Shown here: positions 41,931 through 49,521 of the stretch, piece by piece
Layout of the letters: each line of letters opens with the position of its first letter
Numbering within the stretch: the stretch's first letter is position 1
Assembly (NCBI GenBank): GCA_001653155.1
Contig: BDEJ01000007.1
Location: forward strand, 1 to 64,000
Reading direction: 5' to 3'
Origin: Porphyromonadaceae bacterium H1
GTDB lineage: Bacteria > Bacteroidota > Bacteroidia > Bacteroidales > Paludibacteraceae
DNA length: 64,000 nucleotides
Made by a program: the position numbers and the translations under genes
The notes under the pieces: model-generated
What the model saw: the letters and a program-made list of their open reading frames with translations, nothing else
Databases searched by the model: none
What the model was told of the DNA's origin: nothing

Positions 41931-43187
41931 TTATTTTGTGATTTCGAAATGGTCTATCAAGACATCCGTTTCGCTGAAGGCCCGATAGGATATTTTTTCG
42001 CGTGTAAATTCAATGTATTGATAGGCGCTGGTATTGGGGTAAGCTACATCCATCCAGCTTTGTTTGTTTAGTTCGTAATATTTGTCACCTATCACACTTA
42101 CGGTGAATACGGGTTTCGAGGGGCGATCGAGACTACCTGTTCTATCGTCCAAACCGCCGCGGGCATAGGTGTGGTCGTGTCCTTGCAGTACGAGAGCCAC
42201 CTTATCGCGGTGTTTGCGTATCACGGGAAGCCAATTCTCAAGCAGACCTTTGTTTGTTCGTTTGAGAGAGCCCGAAAACACGGGATGATGCCACACCAGG
42301 ACCACCCATCTCTGCTTTGTTTCGGATAGAACTTGATCAAGCCATTTGCCTTGTTGATCCAGTTTTTCGTTGGAATTGAGCAACACAAATCGAACAAAGC
42401 CGTAATCCAGATAGAAAGGGCCTACATCCCACGTATAAGGATAGGGGAATTGAGTTGTCCAGTATTTAGAAAGTTCGACTTTCTTGCCTTGCAGATTTTT
42501 GAGATATTCGTGATTACCCGGAGTGGCCATCACCGATATTGAGGTGTTGATGTCACCTGTAGCACGATGCCATTCGGACCATTCGTAGTCATTATTGGCG
42601 TGGTTAATGAGGTCTCCTATATGGAGAGCAAGGTTGGCCCGACCGAACTTGCGCAGAGCGTCTTTATAAATTCGTGTGGCGTGGTTGAATATCCCGTTTT
42701 GCGTATCACCGAAATAGAGCAGCCGGATCGTATCGCGGTAGTCGGGATGGCGGTAACTGTACCAAGGGCTCCATTGAGGTGAGCGTCCCACGCGATATTT
42801 GTAAAGACTTCCGGGCTTCAAATCGCGGATAAGAGCTTGGTGAAAATGCATGGGATAGTCTTTGTATTGTACGGTTTTGTAGGAGGCTTCGATGTGCTTC
42901 CGTTGCGTTTTCGGAAAATTCAGAGAGTCGGCTTCAATTATTTCCACAAGTCCGTTAGTCACGGTGGTATCGCTACGCCATACTACGGCCAACTCCTGAC
43001 TGTTCGATGATTGGGGTATCAGGATTACACGGTCGGGAAGTGCGCTTGGGCGATGATCAAAGAGCGGATTTTTCGCCGGAGCCGACTCCTTGTCCCAGCG
43101 GGCTTGCAGCTCGGGCGGCACTTGTGCAGAAACAGATACCGATAAGGCCAATAGGCTTGAAAACAGGCCAATAATTTTTTTTTGCAT
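41931..43187 (-). CDS. purple acid phosphatase-like metallophosphoesterase
   Basis: The 418-residue protein has a signal peptide (to about V-S-A-Q), an N-terminal Fn3-like purple acid phosphatase domain (about 40-145) and a calcineurin-type catalytic domain. The metal motifs are all visible: G-D-T-Q (about 165), G-D-L-x-N-H, G-N-H-E (about 224), V-W-H-H-P and G-H-D-H-T-Y. It should hydrolyse phosphate mono- or diesters in the periplasm. A phosphatase inside a glycan-use operon suggests a phosphorylated or phosphodiester-linked substrate, or scavenging of phosphate. It follows the second lipoprotein after about 90 bp containing a hairpin. Confidence 0.92.
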   Translation of the reverse strand: MQKKIIGLFSSLLALSVSVSAQVPPELQARWDKESAPAKNPLFDHRPSALPDRVILIPQSSNSQELAVVWRSDTTVTNGLVEIIEADSLNFPKTQRKHIEASYKTVQYKDYPMHFHQALIRDLKPGSLYKYRVGRSPQWSPWYSYRHPDYRDTIRLLYFGDTQNGIFNHATRIYKDALRKFGRANLALHIGDLINHANNDYEWSEWHRATGDINTSISVMATPGNHEYLKNLQGKKVELSKYWTTQFPYPYTWDVGPFYLDYGFVRFVLLNSNEKLDQQGKWLDQVLSETKQRWVVLVWHHPVFSGSLKRTNKGLLENWLPVIRKHRDKVALVLQGHDHTYARGGLDDRTGSLDRPSKPVFTVSVIGDKYYELNKQSWMDVAYPNTSAYQYIEFTREKISYRAFSETDVLIDHFEITK

Positions 43188-43222
43188 TATTTTAATTCGT
43201 TTTTATGGGGGTTATTTTAATT

Positions 43223-43258
43223 AAAAGAGGGGGAAGGAAGGCCTCTTTCCCTCCTCTT
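43223..43258 (-). terminator. hairpin inside the receptor operon (attenuator or RNA-stabilising)
   Basis: An imperfect stem pairs AAAGAGGGGGAAGG with CTTTCCCTCCTCTTT around AAGGCC. On the minus strand it is followed by TTTTAATTAAAATAA. Lying between the second lipoprotein and the phosphatase, it could lower expression of the two downstream enzyme genes relative to the binding proteins. Confidence 0.5.
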
Positions 43259-43277
43259 TATCGTTTATGTTCTAATT

Positions 43278-44855
43278 CTAACGGATTGTTCCGTCGGGAT
43301 TTTTTACCCAACCCTTTGTCCAGTCGTCGGTTTCGTTTTTGATAGCACCCACAAACGGCGCGTCACTGAAAAAGGTATCAATGGATTTGGGATTGAATGT
43401 ACTGGTCTTTTCCGCATTCGGGATGAAGTCGTTTACTCCGATTCCGTCAATACTTTCGCAGTCAAACTGATCTTTTGTTTTCTTCTGTACGTTGTTGAAG
43501 AAGGGGTTGGCTGTTTGCTGTCCGGAGGCATCAAAGTCGCCCGCAAATGGGGTAGCGAGGTCTTTAAAGGCATCCTCTTTTATATCGAATACATAGGAAT
43601 GAGCGAATACCGCTTCGCCGTTCAGGTCGGTAACTTTTACTTTATCTTTCGCCCTTACTGCCCTTCGGGGAAATCCGGCCACGATGCTGTTGTAAATTTT
43701 CGGTGCAGCAGCGTCCTTCATGTAGATGCCCTGCGTGTCTTTTTCAGCCTTTGAACCGGGTCCTAATATCGTTACGTTAGCTACCACAGGTGAAACCGAT
43801 TGTTCAAGGCGGAAAGCATCGTTTTCTTTGTAGAAGACGCTGCTTACAGAAATAAGAAACTGCATCTTACCGGAGTAGTTATTTTTTAATTGGAAGGATC
43901 CGCCTTCGCAATCGGTGGCTACCAGATATTTCACGTTGACATCGCTTTTTTCCGCTATCATGATGCCTACACCATCATTAGATCCATTTTTCCCGCTTTT
44001 ATATACTTGTATGTGATCGACCTGTGTACCTGATCCGACATCTGAAAGGGTCAGGGCGCGATGTCCCGGATATTCGATACGCAAGTAACTGATACGTCCA
44101 CTTGAGGTATTTTTACCCTTTCCCTTTACTTTGAACTTTTCCCAGTCGTTGACTTGTACTTGTTGAGGATTACTGAGAAGCTTGCTGCTGGTCATTATTA
44201 CCGGTGCGTTTGCACTACCTGTGATATTTACTTTACCGTCCACTTCCAATTCGATCTTTTCGGTAGCATCGGCATTCATGTAGAGCTCTACACCTTCTTC
44301 GATAATCAATTCGGCGGCTTCGCCTATTTCGAGAGAGGCCGGCAGGTAGTATCTCCGGTTCTTGGATAGTTTGAGAACTCCGGCTTCGAGTTTTCCGTCT
44401 TTGCCTACGCCGCCGAGGTCAAAAACAGCTGTTGTACCAAGCTGCATACTGGGGTAGAGGGCGGCTCGGAGCACGAAAGTAACTTCTTGACTTTCGACCT
44501 TTCCGGTATTGGTCAAAATGAATGAGTAGGTAATTTCTTCTCCTTCGAGGGCGGTTTTGGCAAATGTTTCGGTTTGGAAATCGAATTTGTCGCTTGTTGC
44601 AAGGACGGGAACCTCTTTGAGGAAACCTCCGTTCTTTTTCACAATTACCGATTTGGCTGCTCCGTCAGCTTTCAGCTTCAGGCTTATGGTAGTTGTTTGT
44701 CCGGGGGCTAAATCGGCGGACCCGTTACCTTCCAGCGATATTTCTGGTGTTCCGAACTGTGGAGTGTTATTGCTTGTACAAGCAAAATTTAGCATGGATA
44801 CTGCGGCAAAAAGACTCGCAATAAAAAAGACCTGTTGTTGTTTGATCTGTTTCAT
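43278..44855 (-). CDS. surface lipoprotein, right-handed beta-helix type, receptor partner 2
   Basis: The 525-residue protein has a lipoprotein signal with Cys near residue 26 (L-N-F-A-C-T). An N-terminal Ig-like region (about 30-130) is followed by a long stretch of short strands with V-x-x-T-x-L-x-G spacing typical of a parallel beta-helix (about 200-420). The C-terminus carries the words F-V-G-A-I-K-N-E-T-D-D-W-T-K-G-W, which are shared with the neighbouring lipoprotein. Proteins of this kind replace SusD beside some TonB receptors in Bacteroidota; the ligand is unknown. It is 57 bp downstream of the sister gene in the same operon. Confidence 0.82.
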   Translation of the reverse strand: MKQIKQQQVFFIASLFAAVSMLNFACTSNNTPQFGTPEISLEGNGSADLAPGQTTTISLKLKADGAAKSVIVKKNGGFLKEVPVLATSDKFDFQTETFAKTALEGEEITYSFILTNTGKVESQEVTFVLRAALYPSMQLGTTAVFDLGGVGKDGKLEAGVLKLSKNRRYYLPASLEIGEAAELIIEEGVELYMNADATEKIELEVDGKVNITGSANAPVIMTSSKLLSNPQQVQVNDWEKFKVKGKGKNTSSGRISYLRIEYPGHRALTLSDVGSGTQVDHIQVYKSGKNGSNDGVGIMIAEKSDVNVKYLVATDCEGGSFQLKNNYSGKMQFLISVSSVFYKENDAFRLEQSVSPVVANVTILGPGSKAEKDTQGIYMKDAAAPKIYNSIVAGFPRRAVRAKDKVKVTDLNGEAVFAHSYVFDIKEDAFKDLATPFAGDFDASGQQTANPFFNNVQKKTKDQFDCESIDGIGVNDFIPNAEKTSTFNPKSIDTFFSDAPFVGAIKNETDDWTKGWVKNPDGTIR

Positions 44856-44912
44856 GATTTTTTCGGTTTTTAAAGTGTTTTTGTAAGATATTATGTATGA
44901 GCGATTAAGTGC

Positions 44913-46523
44913 TTATTTTCGTAAACTCCCGTCGGCATTTTTAAACCAGCTTCCTCCTGTAGTCCAGTCGTCACTCGGATTTACAGCTCCGATATAAGAA
45001 GCGCTTACAAACCAAGTGTCCATGGTCTTGGGGTCATAGCTGCTGTTGACACTACCTACAAAATTTGTAGTGGATATGCCGGCAACAGCTTCTTCTTTGA
45101 GGTTGTATTTCCCACTTTTGAAGAAAAATTTCTCGGCTTCCTGTCCCCAGTTTATTGCATTGTTGTAGGAGTGTATGTTATCAATAATCATGCTACTTCC
45201 GAGTGTTTCTTCGGGGAGGTCTTCTACCCGTACACCGTCGTTAGGGAATTCGGTTACTATGGCATTATACAGGAGTCCCCGGGCGCCTCTTCGTACGCGT
45301 AGTCCGCGCCGTGTTCCCTTGTTTTGGTTGGACTCATAGCCGTTTCCAATGAGAGTGAGGTTGCTTAACATAAATGTGGTTATGGGCTCTTTGTTATACA
45401 TCGTGTCGTCGTTTCGGAACTCAACCGAGCGTGCCTGGTTCCAGTAATTCACAGGAAGCAGTGTTGCTTCTATGTTGGTCTGGAAAAGCCAAAATTGCCC
45501 TTTTCCCTGCCATCCTTCGTCGGCCCAGATGCCGTAACCTCCGTGCTGTATTCCGGCTATGTAGCGAAGTGAAACTCTTCCTCCTTTCAAACGAAAGGCA
45601 TTGTTGTTCGATTCGAAAGACTCTATGTATTCCATCTCGCTTGTACTACCTACTCCGTAGAGTTGCAATGCATGCTGCTTGGCTTTACCGGAATATTCAA
45701 TCCGTATGAAGCGGAGCTTGCCCGAATTATCGTCGGGGTTATTACCGCCGTATTTCAAGCCGTTATCTGCCAGTACGTTATTGCCCGCATTCGAAGGGGC
45801 CTTCCCGAGGATGAGGATACCTCCCCAGTCGCCTCGTTTGGCTTTTCCGCTCAGACTTTTGTCGCTGGTGAAGACGATGGGTGCTTCGCGCTTACCCACT
45901 GCTTGTATTTTTCCATCGCGCAACACAGCCAATGCGCTGTATTTGTCGTTGTCGTCGTAGCTCATAAAATAAACGCTCGTGCCCGCTTCAATGGTCAAAG
46001 TCGTATTCTTATCTATTTTTACGATGCCGTCTATCAACCATTTCCGGTCTTTGGTCAGGCTTAGATCTTTGTTTACCTTGCCCCAAATTTTCGTGAAGTT
46101 TTGTCCTTCGTGTACGACTTCCTCCAAACGGAAAGCTTGGGCAATTTTTACTGTTATGGGCTGTGAGCTAACAGCTCTGCCTTTATGATCTTCCATCCGG
46201 AAAGATATTTGCAGTTCCTGACCTATGGAAATGTCTCCCGGTATTTGATGTACATAGTTGTGTTCGAAAGTAAAAACTTCGCCTTCCATTGTGATCGTTT
46301 TCACTTTTGTTCCGTTCACAAATACCTCCACTTGTTTGATACCGGCCAGCGACTGTGTCACGAAGTCTATCTCGATTTCGCTTGCAGGTTCTTCTACCAG
46401 GGGATTGCCGTCATAATTGAGTATCGAAATGCTGGCTTCGGGTAGGGCTAATTCTCTTTCACGTTCGCAGGCAGCGAGCAAAGGGAGCAGGCCGATAAGC
46501 AGATACAGTAGTTTGGGTTTCAT
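44913..46523 (-). CDS. surface lipoprotein, right-handed beta-helix type, receptor partner 1
   Basis: The 536-residue protein has a lipoprotein signal with Cys at residue 19 (L-L-A-A-C-E). An Ig-like N-terminal part (about 30-130) is followed by a beta-helix-like core with G-D-W-G-G-I-L-I-L-G-K-A (about 232-243). The end has Y-I-G-A-V-N-P-S-D-D-W-T-T-G, matching the other lipoprotein. The two are therefore ancient duplicates with diverged binding faces. It starts 28 bp after the TonB receptor, the place SusD normally occupies, so it is probably the surface ligand-binding partner of that receptor. Confidence 0.82.
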   Translation of the reverse strand: MKPKLLYLLIGLLPLLAACERERELALPEASISILNYDGNPLVEEPASEIEIDFVTQSLAGIKQVEVFVNGTKVKTITMEGEVFTFEHNYVHQIPGDISIGQELQISFRMEDHKGRAVSSQPITVKIAQAFRLEEVVHEGQNFTKIWGKVNKDLSLTKDRKWLIDGIVKIDKNTTLTIEAGTSVYFMSYDDNDKYSALAVLRDGKIQAVGKREAPIVFTSDKSLSGKAKRGDWGGILILGKAPSNAGNNVLADNGLKYGGNNPDDNSGKLRFIRIEYSGKAKQHALQLYGVGSTSEMEYIESFESNNNAFRLKGGRVSLRYIAGIQHGGYGIWADEGWQGKGQFWLFQTNIEATLLPVNYWNQARSVEFRNDDTMYNKEPITTFMLSNLTLIGNGYESNQNKGTRRGLRVRRGARGLLYNAIVTEFPNDGVRVEDLPEETLGSSMIIDNIHSYNNAINWGQEAEKFFFKSGKYNLKEEAVAGISTTNFVGSVNSSYDPKTMDTWFVSASYIGAVNPSDDWTTGGSWFKNADGSLRK

Positions 46524-46551
46524 GTCTTGCGTGTATTAATCTTGTTGTCAA

Positions 46552-49374
46552 TTAGAATCTGAGGGATGCTCCGAAGCGAGCCGACCAGCCGAAATAAGCA
46601 ATTCGCGATATGTGTTCTTCCTGTCCTTGATAGCGGATGGAGGGAGCATTTGTCAGATTCATGAATTCGGCATAGAGCCTGATCTTTTTGTTGATTTCCT
46701 GCGACAGGTTTAAGTCGAGTTGCATGCGCTCGGCCTGAATGATATCGTCGTCTTGGTTGTTGGCAACCGATTCAATGAAAGATCCGTTATAGTTCAGGCT
46801 GGGCTTTATCGTAAAGCCTTTGTAATCCCATGAGAAGGCTATGTTGCCTGTGTGCATGGCCTGTCCCGGCAGCCGCATGTTTTCTCTATCCTGTGTACTG
46901 GCATCGCTTCCGGTAAAGGTGTAGTTGAGATAGGCACTTAAGCCTTTCAAAGCTCCGCTCAGGAAAGAAAACTGTTGCATATAATTGAGCTCAAATCCAT
47001 AAACGATGGCTCGTTTCCCGTTTTGCTCTTGCTTGAACTGAAAGCCGGTGGTGTTCGGATATCCGGGAAAATCTTCCAAAAGCACGGGGGTGATTCTCGT
47101 AAACTGGAACTTGTCCATATGTTTGAAAAATAAACCTCCGGAAAGGACGCCTCCTCGACGGTCGTATCTTTCGAACATGAAGTCTATGTTTTTGGCTAAA
47201 GACGGAACAAGTTTCGGGTTGCCCAAGTAAAGTCTCAATGCGTCTGCATCGTAATTTACAAAAGGAACGATGTCCACAAAGTTTGGCTTGGCGTAGGAGT
47301 GGGTGTAGGCAAAGCGGAAGTTCGTGAGTTGATTGAGGCTGTATTTTACATGCAAACTGGGTAAGACGAAAGCATAACTATTCTTTTCCGCTATGGGAGT
47401 AGCAATAACGCTTGTTCCGTAGCGTTTCACGTCAAAAGCTTTATAACCTACTTCGTTTTGCTCGTATCGCAGACCGGCTATTATCAGAAAATTGCTGATC
47501 TGAATCTTGTTCATCAAATACGAAGCATAGACGTTCTCGGAAGCTTCGTAGGTGTCGTTTTTCGAAAGGCGTTCGGCATCCCAGGCATCGTCTCCGGTAA
47601 TAAGAAGTCTGCGGTAACTGTCTATGAAGTTCGTGAATTTAATTTTGTTTACCCTGGGGCCGTAGTCGTAGCGCCCGTTGAGGAAGTTAATGGGTTCCGT
47701 ATTTCCGACCACACGCGCAAAAGCTTCTTGGAGGTTGAGTATGCCATTCGGATCGTAAAAAGAGAACACCTTATTGTTCCTGTATTTATCGTTTCTGGCA
47801 ATGCGCACTTTCCCTCCGAATTGGAGCAATCCGTTGTAGTCCTTCAGCCGGTAGTCTTTTTTTACGTTTATCTTTCCTACGGCATTCGAAGCCACGGTGT
47901 ATTCGCTGTCTTCTTCGTAGCGTCTGAAGTTGTTCAGCAAAAGAGGGTTCTTGATGTCAAAAGGACGACTGGGGCGAAATTGAGGAACAGGAGCCAGTAT
48001 GCCTCCTTCGTTGTCTGCTATAATGTGTATCTCGTCTCTTGCAAAATCGCCCCGGGTGCTTGTGTAGTCGCGTCGTGAGGTGGTGTAAAAGGCTCCCCAG
48101 TTTATTGTCCAGTTACCTAGGTTGCTGCTACCTTCCAGATTGAAGTTGTGATTGTTCTTTATTTCATCCCAGATGTTTATGTCGCGTCTGATACGTCCGT
48201 TTTTTATGCTGTCGAGCGCTATCCACTCCGATGTCGTACGGTCGAGGTCGAAACGCAGGCGGTTGCGTGCATCGTCGTCTTCGCGGTAGTTGTACATGTA
48301 GTTGAATATCACTTCGTGGTTTTTTACCTTGTAGTCGATGGTGGCAGTGGTCCCGATGCGGGTACGTTTGTTCTCGGTTTTTCGAAACTGGAAGTCTTGA
48401 GGCAAGGTGAGACTTTGTCCCAAGCTTTGAACCGGTTTCTTAATGTTCTTCCACCTGGCATCCATGCGGTCCTCTGAGTTATTACTGGAGTAGTAGCTTC
48501 CGCTCAGCAATATGCCCAATCGTCCGTGATTGTTGTTGCGGCTGGGAAAAAAGCGTCGGCTGACTTGCATTTTCCCGATATAGTTGAGTTTTCCGGCCAA
48601 ATCGTTAAAACCCATACCCAAATCTCCGCGCAGCCTTAATTTATTCGAACGGGCGGTAGGGGTTCTCAGGTTCACGTTACCTCCGATGGCATCGCCATCC
48701 ATATCGGCTGTGAGGGCTTTGGTCACTTCGATGGATCCGAGCTGATCGGCGGGGATTAAATCAAGAGCTTCGGTTCGTGTTCCGCTTTGTTGAACGGAAG
48801 CCAATTGTTCGCCGTTGATGCTGATGTTCGTGAAGTGTTGAGGTGTTCCGCGTATGCTTACCGTCGAGCCTTCGCCCTTGTCGCGCAGGATGTTGATTCC
48901 GGGAAGACGTTGCAGGGATTCGGCCACGTTTTTATCGGGAAATTTTCCGATGAGATCGGCCGAGACAACATTTTTGATATTGTCGGCTGCACGTTGTTGA
49001 TTCAGGGCTCGTTGCTGTCCTTCGAAACTTCCTGTTACAATAACTTCTCCTAAAGCCGTATTGGCGGGAGACAGACGGATGATTGCCACTTCGCCGATTC
49101 CTTCGGGTATTTTCACTTTGCGCTCTAAAGTCTGATAACCCAGATAGGATATGACCAGGCTGAGTTCTCCGCGTTGGAGCTTGGGGAGGCGAAAGTAGCC
49201 TTCCAAGTCGGCAGCAGCCCCGTTAGAAGTCGACTTTATCTGTACGGTGGCTCCCGCTAAGGGCTCTTCCGTATTTTGGTCGATTATTTTTCCCTTGATT
49301 TCATAGTTCTGTGCTAACAGAGATGTAGATAGCAGCAGAGATACTGACATTACGAACAGAATCTTTGTTTTCAT
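46552..49374 (-). CDS. TonB-dependent outer membrane receptor of the glycan/phosphate locus
   Basis: The 940-residue protein has a signal peptide (ending L-L-A-Q, about residue 21) and a carboxypeptidase-regulatory-like domain (about 23-110). A plug follows with G-S-F-E-G-Q-Q-R-A-L-N, L-P-G-I-N-I and V-S-I-R-G-T, then a large barrel ending G-A-S-L-R-F. It is shorter than a typical SusC (about 1000-1100 residues) and belongs to the FecA-like or CirA-like branch. It heads an operon with two lipoproteins, a phosphatase and an alpha-galactosidase-like enzyme. A palindrome 76 bp upstream is shared with the GH2 gene. Confidence 0.93.
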   Translation of the reverse strand: MKTKILFVMSVSLLLSTSLLAQNYEIKGKIIDQNTEEPLAGATVQIKSTSNGAAADLEGYFRLPKLQRGELSLVISYLGYQTLERKVKIPEGIGEVAIIRLSPANTALGEVIVTGSFEGQQRALNQQRAADNIKNVVSADLIGKFPDKNVAESLQRLPGINILRDKGEGSTVSIRGTPQHFTNISINGEQLASVQQSGTRTEALDLIPADQLGSIEVTKALTADMDGDAIGGNVNLRTPTARSNKLRLRGDLGMGFNDLAGKLNYIGKMQVSRRFFPSRNNNHGRLGILLSGSYYSSNNSEDRMDARWKNIKKPVQSLGQSLTLPQDFQFRKTENKRTRIGTTATIDYKVKNHEVIFNYMYNYREDDDARNRLRFDLDRTTSEWIALDSIKNGRIRRDINIWDEIKNNHNFNLEGSSNLGNWTINWGAFYTTSRRDYTSTRGDFARDEIHIIADNEGGILAPVPQFRPSRPFDIKNPLLLNNFRRYEEDSEYTVASNAVGKINVKKDYRLKDYNGLLQFGGKVRIARNDKYRNNKVFSFYDPNGILNLQEAFARVVGNTEPINFLNGRYDYGPRVNKIKFTNFIDSYRRLLITGDDAWDAERLSKNDTYEASENVYASYLMNKIQISNFLIIAGLRYEQNEVGYKAFDVKRYGTSVIATPIAEKNSYAFVLPSLHVKYSLNQLTNFRFAYTHSYAKPNFVDIVPFVNYDADALRLYLGNPKLVPSLAKNIDFMFERYDRRGGVLSGGLFFKHMDKFQFTRITPVLLEDFPGYPNTTGFQFKQEQNGKRAIVYGFELNYMQQFSFLSGALKGLSAYLNYTFTGSDASTQDRENMRLPGQAMHTGNIAFSWDYKGFTIKPSLNYNGSFIESVANNQDDDIIQAERMQLDLNLSQEINKKIRLYAEFMNLTNAPSIRYQGQEEHISRIAYFGWSARFGASLRF

Positions 49375-49449
49375 GCGTATTTGTGTGTTTGAGGCGGCCG
49401 TTAATTTTGACGGCTAAGTTCTGAAATTTATTTGAATTTTCCCGCTTTG

Positions 49450-49480
49450 CATGTAACGAAAAACTGCAATTATGTTACAT
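49450..49480 (-). promoter_or_regulatory. candidate operator 1, upstream of the TonB receptor operon
   Basis: ATGTAAC (49451-49457) and GTTACAT (49474-49480) form a perfect 7-bp inverted repeat with a 16-bp centre containing GCAATTAT. The 31-bp block matches 24 of 31 bases of the block at 52253-52283. It lies 76 bp before the receptor start, the distance expected for an activator site. A weak -7 element (TAAATTTC on the minus strand at 49430-49423) lies between. Confidence 0.6.
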
Positions 49481-49521
49481 TTGAGGCAAGCGACTTTTCT
49501 TTTTCTCTTCAAACGGCTGTT

